Below, one piece after another: positions 1 through 10,202 of a stretch of DNA of 64,000 nucleotides. Numbering within the stretch: the stretch's first letter is position 1; each line of letters opens with the position of its first letter. Origin of the DNA: Goekera deserti. Its GTDB lineage: Bacteria > Actinomycetota > Actinomycetes > Mycobacteriales > Geodermatophilaceae. The stretch lies in the NCBI RefSeq assembly GCF_010685995.1, contig NZ_JAAGWK010000010.1, positions 1 to 64,000 on the forward strand, in the 5' to 3' direction. A model generated the notes under the pieces. That model had not been told where the DNA came from, did no database searches, and saw only the letters and a program-made list of their open reading frames with translations. Both the position numbers and the translations under genes were made by a program.

Positions 1-803
<803 letters not shown>

Positions 804-1056
804 GTGTGCCTCTCGGACGGTGGCTGCAGCGTCGGCGGGTCCCGGCGGAGTGGCCAGCGGTCGGCCCGGGGCTGGCCGGGACGGGATCGAGTGGTCGGGA
901 CGACGATCCCTCGTGGGCGCCGGACCTGCGAGGTTAGTCCGATCCGACGGCTGCGCAACGTGCCCGCCCCGGCCGCCACGCCTGTCCCGGCAGTCCCCCG
1001 CGACCTGCTGCTGCGGCGTGCCCGGGAGCCGGCCGCGACGGCCCCCGGGCGGTGCG

Positions 1057-2850
1057 TCAGCGGTGCGCCGCCAGCGGGTTGACCAGCTCACCGGCGAACT
1101 GCAGTCCACCGGCCGGGTCGGCCAGGTCGACCATCTGCCGGTTGTCCCGCAGCTGGAGCCGGTTCAGGCAGGACAGCGCGAACGTGGGGGCGAACAGGTC
1201 GCCGCGGGCGAACGCCCCGGCCAGCTCGGGCACCTCGGCCTGGTGGTCGCGCACGCAGGCAGCGACGGTGGCCCAGAACTCGTGCTCGCCGAGCACGCCG
1301 TCCTCGTCGAGCAGCGCGGACAGGAACCGCAGGAAGCAGTCGAACACGTCGGTCTGCACCGACAGCAGCCGCAGCTCCTCCGGCACGTCGGCGCGGATCC
1401 GCTCGACCTCGGCCGGCAGCGGGGTGTCCGGGTGCATCAGCACGACCTCCTCGCCGATGTCCTTCATGACCACCCGCACCGGGACGCCGTCCTCCAGCAC
1501 GAGGACCAGGTTCTCCCCGTGCGGCATGAACACCAGGTCGTGGGCGTAGTAGCAGTGCAGCACCGGCACCAGGTAGGCCTCCAGGTAGCGCCGCAGCCAC
1601 TGCGCCGGGGCCAGCCCGGAGCGGGCGACCAGGGCCGAGACGAACGGCCGGCCCGCCGCGTCGACGTGCAGCAGGGAGGCCATCGTGGCCAGCCGCTGCC
1701 CGGGCCGCAGCGTGGGCACCGGGCTCTCCCGCCAGAGCGCGGCCAGCATCTTCCGGTACGGCGAGCCGGGCACCGTGGCGTCGGTGTACCAGCGGTCGGT
1801 GTAGCCGACGGCGGCCCGCTCGCGCAGCACGCTGAACCCGCGGGCGGCCAGCACCTCGTCGCCGCTGACCAGCTCGTGCACCCAGTCGTTGATCGCCGGG
1901 GTCACGGCCATGTACTCCGCCGACAGCCCGCGCACGAAGCCCATGTTGAGCACCGACAGCGCCGTCTTCACGTAGTCCCGGTGCGGGTCGCTGACGTTGA
2001 ACAGGGTGCGGATCGACTGCTGCGCGCGGTGCTCGTCGTCGCCCTCACCGAGCTCGACGAGGTCCCGGTGCGCCAGCGCGGCGGCGAAGGTGACCGCGAC
2101 CCGGTTGGTCCACTGCCAGGGGTGCACGGGCAGCAGCCGGTAGTCCGCCGGGTCCAGCTCCAGGGCGCGCAGCCGCTGGTCGAACCGGGCGAGGGTACCG
2201 GCGTCGAGCTGCGCGGCGTGGAACTCCTGCTCGGCCAGGCCCGCGCTGGACGACCAGCGGGAGCGGTCCCGGCGCACCGCCAGCCAGGTCAGCCGGACGG
2301 GCTCGGCGGCCTCCGGGGCGTAGGCGCGGTACTCCGCGGCGTCGAAGCCGAGCCGGCCGTTGTTGGCCACGAAGCACGGGTGGCCCTCGGTCATCGCCGC
2401 CTCGACGGCCTGGAAGTCGGCGTCCACCAGCTCCTCGGCGGTGGGCTGCGGCCGGGATGCCTGGAACGCGCGGCGGGCCAGGGTGCTGCTGAGCTCCTCC
2501 AGGTACACCGGCAGCACCGCGTCGGACAGGCCGAGGGTGCTGCGCAGGTCCAGCACGAAGCGCAGCGCGTCCGGGGCGTCGATGTCGGCGCCGCGCAGCG
2601 CGACGATGCTGGCCGGGTCGACCGACCAGTGGTCCAGCGCCCGCCGTCGGGCGGCGAAGTGGTACTCGGTGCGGCCGTCGTCGCTGCGCACGACGTACCG
2701 GTCCCCGCCCAGCGGGCGCGGCGCCAGCAGCCGCTCGTGCGCGAACTCGGCGAGCGCCTTGGCCACCAGGTGGCGGTCGGCGGCGGCCCACGCCTGCGGG
2801 GTGAGGTGGGCGGTGCTGTGGTCGGTGGCGTGCTCGGCGAGCGAGGTCAC
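1057..2850 (-). CDS. desD: DesD-like NIS siderophore synthetase (IucA/IucC family)
   Basis: ATP-dependent synthetase of the IucA/IucC family, 597 residues, the usual size. By analogy with Streptomyces DesD it would join hydroxamate monomers (N-hydroxy-N-succinyl- or acetyl-cadaverine) and close the ring of a desferrioxamine-type siderophore in the cytoplasm. Family signatures visible include HPWQWTN near residue 245, the [15 protein letters not shown] stretch ([15 protein letters not shown]) around 300, and [21 protein letters not shown] in the C-terminal third. The GTG start at 2848-2850 overlaps the desC stop by 4 bases, so it is the last gene of a translationally coupled operon desA-B-C-D. 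The product class is inferred from the complete gene set. The exact acyl group and ring size cannot be read from sequence. Confidence 0.92.
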   Translation of the reverse strand: MTSLAEHATDHSTAHLTPQAWAAADRHLVAKALAEFAHERLLAPRPLGGDRYVVRSDDGRTEYHFAARRRALDHWSVDPASIVALRGADIDAPDALRFVLDLRSTLGLSDAVLPVYLEELSSTLARRAFQASRPQPTAEELVDADFQAVEAAMTEGHPCFVANNGRLGFDAAEYRAYAPEAAEPVRLTWLAVRRDRSRWSSSAGLAEQEFHAAQLDAGTLARFDQRLRALELDPADYRLLPVHPWQWTNRVAVTFAAALAHRDLVELGEGDDEHRAQQSIRTLFNVSDPHRDYVKTALSVLNMGFVRGLSAEYMAVTPAINDWVHELVSGDEVLAARGFSVLRERAAVGYTDRWYTDATVPGSPYRKMLAALWRESPVPTLRPGQRLATMASLLHVDAAGRPFVSALVARSGLAPAQWLRRYLEAYLVPVLHCYYAHDLVFMPHGENLVLVLEDGVPVRVVMKDIGEEVVLMHPDTPLPAEVERIRADVPEELRLLSVQTDVFDCFLRFLSALLDEDGVLGEHEFWATVAACVRDHQAEVPELAGAFARGDLFAPTFALSCLNRLQLRDNRQMVDLADPAGGLQFAGELVNPLAAHR

Positions 2851-3425
2851 GAGGGGCTCCCGTCGGGGACGATCGTGGCGGTGAACTGGTCGCGGGTGCA
2901 GCTGGACAGCAGCGCCTGCTTGGTGCCGAGGTCGACGACGTCGTGCACGACGAAGCCGACCCGGGCGTTGAGGGCGTGCACGGCGGTGTTGCCGACGTCG
3001 GGCTCCACCACCACGCGCGTGGTGGACGGGTCGTCGAACAGGAACGCCATCACCGTGCGCATCACCTCGGTGGTGAACCCCGGGCGCGGCACGTCGGCCG
3101 GGCCGACCAGCACGTGCATGCCGACGTCGCCGGGACGCACGGGGTACACGGCGCCGACCGGGTCGTGCGCCGGGTCGTAGCGCTCCACCAGGAACTGCGG
3201 GCTGCCGTCCACCAGGCCGAGCAGCGCGTCGTGGGTGGGGTCGGCGTCGATCTCGGCGTAGGCCGCGGCGACCTGGGCCGGCGAGCAGTCCTGCATCTGC
3301 CAGAACCGGGCCCGCGGGGCGGTGACCCAGCGGTGCAGCAGGGCGGCGTCGGCACCGACCTGGACCGGCCGCAGGGCGAACTCGCCCAGCCCCGGCACGT
3401 CCCGGGTGAACACGACCGGGCTCAC
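2847..3425 (-). CDS. desC: DesC-like N-hydroxycadaverine acyltransferase
   Basis: GNAT-fold acyltransferase of the RhbD/IucB siderophore type, 192 residues. It would transfer acetyl or succinyl from CoA to the hydroxylated amine made by DesB, giving the hydroxamate that binds iron. Seen: an N-terminal FALRPVQVGADAALLHRWV segment, the typical WQMQDCSPAQVAAAY motif of siderophore acetyltransferases, and a C-terminal RVVVEPDVGNTAVHALNARV acetyl-CoA region. The GTG start at 3423-3425 overlaps the desB stop (GTGA), and its own stop overlaps the desD start in the same way. Third gene of the iron-regulated operon. Acyl donor specificity is not readable. Confidence 0.9.
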   Translation of the reverse strand: MSPVVFTRDVPGLGEFALRPVQVGADAALLHRWVTAPRARFWQMQDCSPAQVAAAYAEIDADPTHDALLGLVDGSPQFLVERYDPAHDPVGAVYPVRPGDVGMHVLVGPADVPRPGFTTEVMRTVMAFLFDDPSTTRVVVEPDVGNTAVHALNARVGFVVHDVVDLGTKQALLSSCTRDQFTATIVPDGSPS

Positions 3426-4735
3426 CGGAGTGCCTCGGCCGGCTCCCGCGCCGGCGACCCGAATGTCTGGAAGGCGATCGACCGCTCCACCGGGTAGACC
3501 TCGCGGCCCAGCAGCGAGCGCAGGATGCACGAGTTGCGGTAGGCGGCCATGCCCAGGTCGGGGGCCACGAAGCCGTGGGTGTGCAGCTCGGCGTTCTGCA
3601 CGAACACCTCTCCCCCGCCCACGTCGACGCTGTAGTCGCGGCGCACGTCGAAGCGGCCGGCGTCGTCCAGCCGCAGCCGGCCGCGCACCGGGGCCAGGAA
3701 GTCCGGCACGGTGTGCCGGTAGCCGGTGGCGAGCACGAGCGAGGCGGTGCGGTGCTCGAACACCCGGTCCTGGTCGGTGTTGCGCAGGCCGAGCACGTAC
3801 CCGCCGGCGTCGTCCCGGGTGGCGGTCTGCAGCTCGCTGGAGGTGATCAGCCGGGTGGGCGGCGGTCCGTCCAGGTCGAGCTCGTACAGCAGGTCGTACA
3901 GCTCGTCGACCAGCGCGGCGTCGATGCCCTTGTACAGCCCGTGCTGGCTCGCCAGCAGCGCCTCCCGGCGACCGGCCGGCAGGGCGTGGAAGTGGTCGAC
4001 GTAGTCCGGCGACGTCATCTCCAGGGTCAGCTTGGTGTACTCCAGCGGGAAGAACCGCGGCGAGCGGGTGACCCAGTCCAGCTGGTAGCCCAGCCGCCGG
4101 GCGTCGGGCAGCAGGTCGCGGTAGACCTCCGCGGCGCTCTGCCCGCTGCCGAGCACGGTGATCGAGCCCGAGTGCTGCAGCTGCTCGCGCGCCGGCAGGT
4201 AGCCCCCGGTGTGCACCACCGAGACGCCGTCCAGCAGCTCGCGGCAGGGGTCCGGCACCCACGGCGGGGTGCCGGTGCCCAGCACCAGCCGGTGCGCCCG
4301 GTCGGTCAGCCGGTCACCGGTGCGGGTGTCGATGCTGTGCACCAGGTAGTGGTCGCCGTCGTGCTCGACCGAGTGCACGTGCCGGGAGAACCGGACCGTG
4401 GGCAGCCGGCCGGCGGCCCAGCGGCAGTACCGGTCGAACTCCGCGCGCAGCGGGGCGAACTGCTCGCGGATGTAGAACCGGTAGAGCCGGCCCTCCTCCT
4501 TGAGGTGGGCGAGGAAGGAGAACGGCGACGTGGGGTCGGCCAGCGAGACCAGGTCGGCGAGGAAGGGCACCTGCAGGGTCGCGCCGGGCAGCAGCATGCC
4601 GGGGTGCCAGGAGAAGTCGTCCCGCTGCTCCAGGAACAGGGCGTCGAGCTCGGTGGGCTCGGCGAGGCAGGCCAGGCCCAGGTTGAACGGCCCGAGCCCG
4701 ATGCCGATGACGTCGTGCACGTGGGGGCCGCTCAT
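3422..4735 (-). CDS. desB: DesB-like cadaverine/lysine N-monooxygenase
   Basis: Flavin-dependent N-hydroxylating monooxygenase of the IucD/SidA/PvdA family, 437 residues. Expected to hydroxylate cadaverine from DesA, using FAD and NADPH. Seen: N-terminal FAD motif IGIGLGPFNLGLA (about residues 10-22), the family signature FSWHPGMLLPGATLQVPFL, a central NADPH motif TVLGSGQSAAEVY, and a C-terminal LATGYRHTVPDFL segment typical of these enzymes. The ATG at 4733-4735 overlaps the desA stop by 4 bases (ATGA); longer upstream reading would only translate desA out of frame. Second gene of the operon. Confidence 0.94.
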   Translation of the reverse strand: MSGPHVHDVIGIGLGPFNLGLACLAEPTELDALFLEQRDDFSWHPGMLLPGATLQVPFLADLVSLADPTSPFSFLAHLKEEGRLYRFYIREQFAPLRAEFDRYCRWAAGRLPTVRFSRHVHSVEHDGDHYLVHSIDTRTGDRLTDRAHRLVLGTGTPPWVPDPCRELLDGVSVVHTGGYLPAREQLQHSGSITVLGSGQSAAEVYRDLLPDARRLGYQLDWVTRSPRFFPLEYTKLTLEMTSPDYVDHFHALPAGRREALLASQHGLYKGIDAALVDELYDLLYELDLDGPPPTRLITSSELQTATRDDAGGYVLGLRNTDQDRVFEHRTASLVLATGYRHTVPDFLAPVRGRLRLDDAGRFDVRRDYSVDVGGGEVFVQNAELHTHGFVAPDLGMAAYRNSCILRSLLGREVYPVERSIAFQTFGSPAREPAEALR

Positions 4736-6276
4736 GCCGGCACCCCGCCCGGGGTGCCGGCCAGGAACACCTCGGCGTGCGTGCGCACCAGGGCGAACAC
4801 GTCGGCCAGGTGGTCGATCGTCGTCTCCGGGTTGAGCAGGGTGACCTTGAGGTGGGCGCGGCCGTCGACGGTGGTGCCGCCGAGGACCGCCTGCCCGGAG
4901 GCGGCCACCGCGGCCCGCACGTGCCGGTTGAGCTGGTCCACCAGCTCCGGCGGGCAGGGCCGGGCGGGCACGTACCGGAACACCAGCGTGGACAGCTGCG
5001 GGCGCACCACCACCTCCAGCCGCGGGTCCTCCGCCAGCAGCACCCAGCCCTGCGCGGCCAGGTCGACGACCTGCTCGAACAGCTCGCCGACCGCGTCGGC
5101 GCCCATCACCCGCAGCGTCGTCCAGAGCTTGAGGGCGTCGAAACGCCGCGTGGTCTGCAGGCTCTTGTCCACCTGGTTGGGCACCGGCAGCCCGACCGGC
5201 TCGGCCGGGTTGAGGTAGTCGGCGTGGAAGGTCACGTGCCGCAGCGACGCCGGGTCGCGGACCAGCAGTGCGCTGGAGCTGACCGGCTGGAAGAAGGTCT
5301 TGTGGAAGTCGACGGTCACCGAGTCGGCGAGCTCGATGCCGGCCAGCAGCGGGCGGCGCCGCGGGGCGACCAGCAGCCCGCCGCCGTAGGCGGCGTCCAC
5401 GTGCAGCCAGGTGCCGGTGGCCGCGCAGAGGGCGGCGACCTCGGTCAGCGGGTCGATGCTGCCGAAGTCGGTGGTGCCCGCGGTGGCCACCACGGCCATC
5501 GGGGTCAGGCCCTCGGCGGCGCACCGTGCGAGGGCGTCGGCCAGGGCATCGGGCCGCATCCGGCGGTGCTCGTCGGTGGGCACCTCGACGACGGCGTCCT
5601 CACCGAGGCCGAGCAGTGCGGCAGAGGTGCACACGCTGAAGTGGCTGACGTCGGAGGCGAACACGCGCAGGCCGCCGAGCAGCTCGGGCAGCCGGGGCCG
5701 GTCCGGTCGGGCGCCGCGCAGCCGGGCGCACGCCTCCTCGCGGGCGAGCAGCAGGCCCTGCAGGTTGGACTGGGTGCCACCGCTGGTGAAGACGCCGTCG
5801 CCGGCCGGGAAGCCGATCCGGGCCGCCGTCCAGTCGATCAGCCGCTGCTCGATCAGGGTGCCGCCGGCGCTCTGGTCCCAGGTGTCCAGCGAGGAGTTGA
5901 CCGCGGCGATCACGGCCTCGGCCTGCACGGCGGGGATGACCACCGGGCAGTTCAGGTGCGCCAGGTAGGTCGGCTCGTGGAACCAGACGGCGTCGCGCAG
6001 GTACAGCCGGCCGATCTCGGCCAGTGCGGCCCCGGCGTCGTGCAGCGGCCGGTCCAGGTCGACGGCGTCGACCTCGCGGGCCAGTTCCGCCGGGGTGATC
6101 CCGGTGGCCGGGCGGGTGGTGGCGGCCATGGCGCCGGCCACCAGCTCCACGGCGTCGGTCACCGCCCGGCGGTAGGCGCGCACGGTGGCGTCGTTGAGCA
6201 GGTGCCCGCCGGCGGCGGGGACGGGTGCGGTCGCGTGCTGTACCGGCGCGGAGCCGGGGTCGGTCAGGGTGGTCAC
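4732..6276 (-). CDS. desA: DesA-like PLP-dependent lysine decarboxylase
   Basis: Group II pyridoxal-phosphate amino acid decarboxylase, 514 residues. In desferrioxamine operons this enzyme converts L-lysine to cadaverine, the backbone diamine. Seen: FTSGGTQSN (about 163-171), HVDAAYGGG with Asp294, and the Schiff-base lysine Lys326 in TVDFHKTFFQPVSSS. The GTG start at 6274-6276 has a good ribosome site (GGAGGA about 7 bases ahead). First gene of the operon; a DtxR/IdeR-type box lies about 60 bases upstream, so iron repression is expected. A 2,4-diaminobutyrate decarboxylase is the main alternative, but the desB-C-D neighbours favour lysine. Confidence 0.92.
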   Translation of the reverse strand: MTTLTDPGSAPVQHATAPVPAAGGHLLNDATVRAYRRAVTDAVELVAGAMAATTRPATGITPAELAREVDAVDLDRPLHDAGAALAEIGRLYLRDAVWFHEPTYLAHLNCPVVIPAVQAEAVIAAVNSSLDTWDQSAGGTLIEQRLIDWTAARIGFPAGDGVFTSGGTQSNLQGLLLAREEACARLRGARPDRPRLPELLGGLRVFASDVSHFSVCTSAALLGLGEDAVVEVPTDEHRRMRPDALADALARCAAEGLTPMAVVATAGTTDFGSIDPLTEVAALCAATGTWLHVDAAYGGGLLVAPRRRPLLAGIELADSVTVDFHKTFFQPVSSSALLVRDPASLRHVTFHADYLNPAEPVGLPVPNQVDKSLQTTRRFDALKLWTTLRVMGADAVGELFEQVVDLAAQGWVLLAEDPRLEVVVRPQLSTLVFRYVPARPCPPELVDQLNRHVRAAVAASGQAVLGGTTVDGRAHLKVTLLNPETTIDHLADVFALVRTHAEVFLAGTPGGVPA

Positions 6277-6336
6277 GCGGGTCCTCCGGAGGCTCTGTCA
6301 CGGATGGGCGTCGGCGCTCAGCCGACCCGGGACATG

Positions 6337-6355
6337 TTAGGGCAGGCTAACCTGA
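6337..6355 (-). promoter_or_regulatory. DtxR/IdeR iron box upstream of desA
   Basis: Nineteen-base imperfect palindrome reading TTAGGGCAGGCTAACCTGA on the plus strand. It matches 16 of 19 positions of the commonly quoted IdeR/DtxR consensus TTAGGTTAGGCTAACCTAA. On the minus strand a TAACAT -10-like hexamer (6339 down to 6334) overlaps it, which suits repression by iron-loaded DtxR/IdeR. The plus-strand epimerase gene starts 100 bases away and could also be affected, but has no obvious link to iron. Confidence 0.85.
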
Positions 6356-6455
6356 CCAGCAGTGCGGGCAGGGTCCGGGGTGGGGTGCGCGCACCGGCTC
6401 CGCTGCTACGGTCCGGCCGCATGGACGCCATCCCGCCGACCGGTCCTGGCCGCCG

Positions 6456-7382
6456 GTGAGGGTCGTGCTCGCCGGCGGGTCCGGCGCGCTGGGCCGGCGG
6501 CTGGCCGACGACCTCGCCGCCCGCGGCCACGAGGTGGTGGTGCTCACCCGCAGCCCGCGCCCCGGCCCGCACCGCCAGGTCGCCTGGGACGGCGTCACCG
6601 TGGGGCCCTGGGCGGCCGAGCTCGCCGGTGCCGCGCTGGTGAACCTGGCGGGCGAGCTGGTCGACCGCCGGCCCACCCCGGCTGCGGTGGAGCTGCTCAC
6701 GCGCTCGCGGGTGCAGCCGACGGCCGCACTGAGGGCGGCGGCCGCGCAGCTGGCCGAGCCGCTGCCGGTGTGGGTGCAGGTCACCACCGTGGCAGTGCAC
6801 GGCGACGCCGGCGAGCAGCTCTGCACCGAGGACACGCCACCGGCCGACGGCCCGCCCCAGATGGCCGGCGTCGCCCGCGCCTGGGAGGACGCCGCACGGG
6901 GCGTGCACGCCGAGCGGCAGGTGGTCCTGCGCACCGCCGTGGTGCTCGACCGGGACACCCCGGCCCTGGACCGGCTGGCCGGCCTGGTGCGCTGGGGGCT
7001 CGGTGGGCGGATCGCCTCGGGCGACCAGTGGACCAGCTGGGTACACGTCACCGACTGGCTGCGGATCGTCGCCGCGGTCCTGGAGCCCGAGGGCCCGCCG
7101 CTGTCCGGGGTGGTGGTGGCCAGCGCACCGAACCCGGTGCGCAACCGCGAGCTGATGGCCACCCTGCGACGGGTGCTGCACCGGCCCCCCGCGCCGCCCA
7201 CACCAGCGCTGCTGGTGCGGCTGGGCGCCGTCCTGCTGCGCACCGACCCGGCGCTGGCGCTCACCGGACGCCGGGTGGTGTCGGCCCGGCTGGCCGAGGC
7301 GGGCTTCGCGTTCACCTTCCCGCACCTGGAGCCGGCCCTGCGCGACCTGCTCGGCCGGGACGGCGGCCCGCGGGCGCACTAG
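6456..7382 (+). CDS. TIGR01777 family NAD-dependent epimerase (SDR39U1/YfcH-like)
   Basis: Extended short-chain dehydrogenase-like protein, 308 residues. The N-terminal Rossmann motif VLAGGSGALGRRLADDLAARGH (residues 4-25, GxxGxxG) binds the nucleotide. The C-terminal TGRRVVSARLAEAGFAFTFP stretch matches the DUF1731 tail that defines this subfamily. Substrate unknown; E. coli YfcH and human SDR39U1 are also uncharacterised enzymatically as far as I know. The GTG at 6456 is chosen because it opens directly onto the Rossmann strand. Only one base separates its stop from the next GTG start, so it is probably co-transcribed with the DUF885 gene. Confidence 0.85.
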   Translation: MRVVLAGGSGALGRRLADDLAARGHEVVVLTRSPRPGPHRQVAWDGVTVGPWAAELAGAALVNLAGELVDRRPTPAAVELLTRSRVQPTAALRAAAAQLAEPLPVWVQVTTVAVHGDAGEQLCTEDTPPADGPPQMAGVARAWEDAARGVHAERQVVLRTAVVLDRDTPALDRLAGLVRWGLGGRIASGDQWTSWVHVTDWLRIVAAVLEPEGPPLSGVVVASAPNPVRNRELMATLRRVLHRPPAPPTPALLVRLGAVLLRTDPALALTGRRVVSARLAEAGFAFTFPHLEPALRDLLGRDGGPRAH

Positions 7383-7383
7383 C

Positions 7384-9063
7384 GTGACCGGGGTGACCGA
7401 ACCCACCCGCCCGGCGTCCCCCCTCGACCGGCTCGCCGACGCCTACGTCGACGAGTACGCCGCCTCCCAGCCGGTGATCGCCACCTACATCGGCGTGCCC
7501 GGCCACGACGACCGCTGGCCGGACCTGACGACGGCGGGTCACGAGGCGCACGCCGGGCTGCTGCGCCGCACGATCGCCGCGGTGCAGCGCACCGAGCCGG
7601 TGGACCGGCGCGACGAGGTGGCCCGCGGCGCGATGCTGGAGCGGCTGGGCGCGGAGCTCGCCCGGTACGACGCGGGCCTGGCCCAGTCACAGCTCAACAG
7701 CACGCAGAGCCCGCTGCAGGAGTTCCGGGTGGTCTTCGACCTCATGCCGGTGGACACCGAGGACGACTGGGCGGTGGTCGCCCGCCGGCTCACCGCGCTC
7801 CCCGACGCGCTGCAGGGCTACCTCGCCGGGCTCACCGACGCCGGCCGCGTCCCGGCGGCGCGCCAGCTGCGGCTGGCCGCGGCCAGCGCCCGGAAGTGGG
7901 CCGGCGACCCCGCGCGCCCCGGCTTCTACGCCGGCCTGGTGGCCGGCGCTGCGGTCTCCGGGCCGCTGGCCGCCGACCTCGCCCGCGCTGCCGAGGGCGT
8001 CGGTGCCGCGATGCACGCCTTCGCCGACGCCGTCGAGCGCGACCTGCTGCCGCGGGCGCCCGAGGCCGACGGCGTGGGCCGGGAGGTGTACGCGGTCGAG
8101 TCCCGCTGGTTCACCGGCGCCGACCTCGACCTGGACGAGACGTACGCCTGGGGCTGGGAGGAGCTGGCCCGGGTGCGCGCGGAGAAGGAGGCCGTGGCCG
8201 AGTCGATCGCCCCGGGGCAGGGCATCGCGGGTGCGATGGCGGCCCTGGACGCCGACCCGGCGCGGATGGTCCGTGGCCGCGAGGCCCTGCAGGAGTGGCT
8301 GCAGCGCACCGCCGACCAGGCGATCGCCGCCCTGGACGGGACGCACTTCGACCTGGACCCGCGGGTGCGCCGCATCGAGGGCCTGCTCACCCCGACCAGC
8401 GGCGAGGGCGTCTACTACAGCGGGCCGACCGAGGACTTCAGCCGGCCGGGGCGGATGTGGTGGTCGCTGCCGGACGGCGTCACCGACATGACCACGTGGC
8501 GCGAGACGACCACGGTCTTCCACGAGGGGGCCCCCGGCCACCACCTGCAGATCGGCCAGCAGGTGGCCAACGCCGCGCTGCTCAACCGCTGGCAGCGACT
8601 GCTCGCGCTGTGCAGTGCGCACGCCGAGGGCTGGGCGCTGTACGCCGAGCGGCTGATGGGCGAGCTCGGCTTCCTCGACGACCCGGGCGACCGGCTGGGC
8701 ATGCTGGACGCCCAGGAGCTGCGCGCGGCCCGGGTGGTGCTGGACATTGGCGTGCACCTGGACCTGCCGATCCCGCCCGGCGCCGCCGAGGGCCCGCGCT
8801 GGACCTACGACGTGGCCCTGGCCTTCCTGCGCCACCACGTGTCCATGGAGGACGCGATGCTGGTCGACGAGCTGCACCGCTACCTCGGCTGGCCCGGCCA
8901 GGCACCGGTCTACAAGGTCGGCGAGCGGGTGTTCCTGACCTGCCGGGAGCAGGCCCGGCTGCGGGCCGGCGACGACTTCGACCTCGCCGCCTGGCACCGC
9001 GCGGTGCTCGACCTCGGCTCGCTGGGGCTCGCGCCCCTGACGGCCGAGCTCGCCCGCATGTGA
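7384..9063 (+). CDS. DUF885 family protein, putative metalloprotease-like
   Basis: 559-residue protein of the DUF885 family, widespread in actinobacteria and often described as peptidase-like. Hallmarks seen: HEGAPGHHLQIGQQ in the second half, then EGWALYAERLMGELG about 30 residues later, an arrangement resembling the His/His...Glu zinc sites of gluzincin peptidases. No signal peptide is visible, so it is probably cytosolic. Start is uncertain between GTG 7384 and GTG 7393. It follows the epimerase directly and is closed by the strong hairpin at 9069-9103. Substrate and activity are unknown; zinc binding is an inference from the motif. Confidence 0.85.
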   Translation: MTGVTEPTRPASPLDRLADAYVDEYAASQPVIATYIGVPGHDDRWPDLTTAGHEAHAGLLRRTIAAVQRTEPVDRRDEVARGAMLERLGAELARYDAGLAQSQLNSTQSPLQEFRVVFDLMPVDTEDDWAVVARRLTALPDALQGYLAGLTDAGRVPAARQLRLAAASARKWAGDPARPGFYAGLVAGAAVSGPLAADLARAAEGVGAAMHAFADAVERDLLPRAPEADGVGREVYAVESRWFTGADLDLDETYAWGWEELARVRAEKEAVAESIAPGQGIAGAMAALDADPARMVRGREALQEWLQRTADQAIAALDGTHFDLDPRVRRIEGLLTPTSGEGVYYSGPTEDFSRPGRMWWSLPDGVTDMTTWRETTTVFHEGAPGHHLQIGQQVANAALLNRWQRLLALCSAHAEGWALYAERLMGELGFLDDPGDRLGMLDAQELRAARVVLDIGVHLDLPIPPGAAEGPRWTYDVALAFLRHHVSMEDAMLVDELHRYLGWPGQAPVYKVGERVFLTCREQARLRAGDDFDLAAWHRAVLDLGSLGLAPLTAELARM

Positions 9064-9068
9064 GGGGC

Positions 9069-9103
9069 GGGGCGGGCCCGGGCGGTGCGCCCGGGCCCGC
9101 CCC
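9069..9103. terminator. Bidirectional hairpin terminator
   Basis: Perfect 16-bp G+C stem (9069-9084 with 9088-9103) and a 3-base loop. It sits between the convergent stops of the DUF885 gene (9063) and the RutA-like gene (9108). There is no T-run, as is common in high-GC actinobacteria. Confidence 0.8.
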
Positions 9104-9107
9104 TCGC

Positions 9108-10202
9108 TCAGGCCTGCGACGCCAGCCGGGTCTGCGACGCCGCGGTGGTGAGCAGCGGCATCACCCGCTCGCCGAACTTGGTCACGCCGTCGACGAAGTC
9201 CGGCCAGGTCAGCAGGATCCCGTCGATGCCGGTGCGCTCGACCAGCTCGTCGAGCTGGCGGGCGACCGACTCGTAGGAGCCCTTGATCACCGGGAAGGAC
9301 AGGAACGTCATGTTCCCCTCCACCGCGGGGCGCTCCAGGCTCTTCAGCAGCTGCGTGCTGGTGCCGCCGGTGTTGGTGTCGATCGCGGCGGCACCGGTCA
9401 GGTGCGCGATCGCGTCCAGGTCGGCCGTGTCGATGATCGACTGGCAGAGCCGGTCGGCCTCGGCGTCGGTCTCCTCGGCGATCATGCAGTACAGGGCGTA
9501 GGTGCCGACGCCGGACCGGCCGTGCCCGGTGGCGTAGGTCTGCAGGCCGTCGACGATGCCGCGCAGGTCGTCCGGGGCGGCCATCACGAAGTTGTAGTCG
9601 CCCACCGCCGCGGTGAAGTCCTGGCCCTTGGGCGACTGCCCGGCACACACCAGCGGGACGGCGCGCCGCGGCTTGGGCTTGATCGTCGCGCCCGCCAGCT
9701 GGAAGAACTCACCGGCGTGGTGCACGTCGTCCTCGGTCCAGAGCCGGCGCAGCACCTGCACGTACTCGGCAGCCAGCTCGTAGCGGCGGTCGAAGTACTC
9801 GTCGCCCGGCCACAGGCCCAGCGACTCGTACTCCGGCTTGTTCCAGCCGGTCACCAGGTTGAGCGCGGCCCGCCCACCGCTGATGTCGTCCAGCGTGGCG
9901 ATCATGCGCGCGGCGACGGCCGGGTGCGTGGCGAGCAGCGTGACGCTGGGGATCAGCTCGATCCGCTCGGTGACCGCTGCCAGCCCGGACATCAGCGAGA
10001 AGGACTCCAGGCAGGACCCCCAGAAGTCGCTGGTCCCGCCCGGGCCCTTGTGCTTCATCATCGACAGCGCGAAGTCCAGGCCCTGCGCCTCGGCCGCCTG
10101 CACGATCGCCTTGTTGTGCTCGAAGCTCGGCAGGTACTGCGGACTGCCGTTGCTGAGGATGAAGCCGTTGGTCGCATTGGGAAGGAACACGCCGTACTTC
10201 AC
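9108..10202 (-). CDS. RutA-like FMN-dependent pyrimidine monooxygenase (LLM class)
   Basis: Bacterial luciferase-like flavin monooxygenase, 364 residues, the RutA size. RutA opens the uracil ring using FMNH2 and O2. Similarity to RutA can be read along the length: YGVFLPNATNGFI at the start, PQYLPSFEHNKAIVQAAEAQ, GLDFALSMMKHKG, SGGRAALNLVTGW, WPGDEYFDRRYELAAEYVQV, and a C-terminal GILLTWPDFVDGV. The GTG at 10200-10202 is chosen for its GGAGG ribosome site and because it begins at the conserved first strand; longer versions add unrelated sequence. No other rut genes (rutB-G) are nearby, so the substrate could be another heterocycle or a sulfone. Confidence 0.88.
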   Translation of the reverse strand: MKYGVFLPNATNGFILSNGSPQYLPSFEHNKAIVQAAEAQGLDFALSMMKHKGPGGTSDFWGSCLESFSLMSGLAAVTERIELIPSVTLLATHPAVAARMIATLDDISGGRAALNLVTGWNKPEYESLGLWPGDEYFDRRYELAAEYVQVLRRLWTEDDVHHAGEFFQLAGATIKPKPRRAVPLVCAGQSPKGQDFTAAVGDYNFVMAAPDDLRGIVDGLQTYATGHGRSGVGTYALYCMIAEETDAEADRLCQSIIDTADLDAIAHLTGAAAIDTNTGGTSTQLLKSLERPAVEGNMTFLSFPVIKGSYESVARQLDELVERTGIDGILLTWPDFVDGVTKFGERVMPLLTTAASQTRLASQA

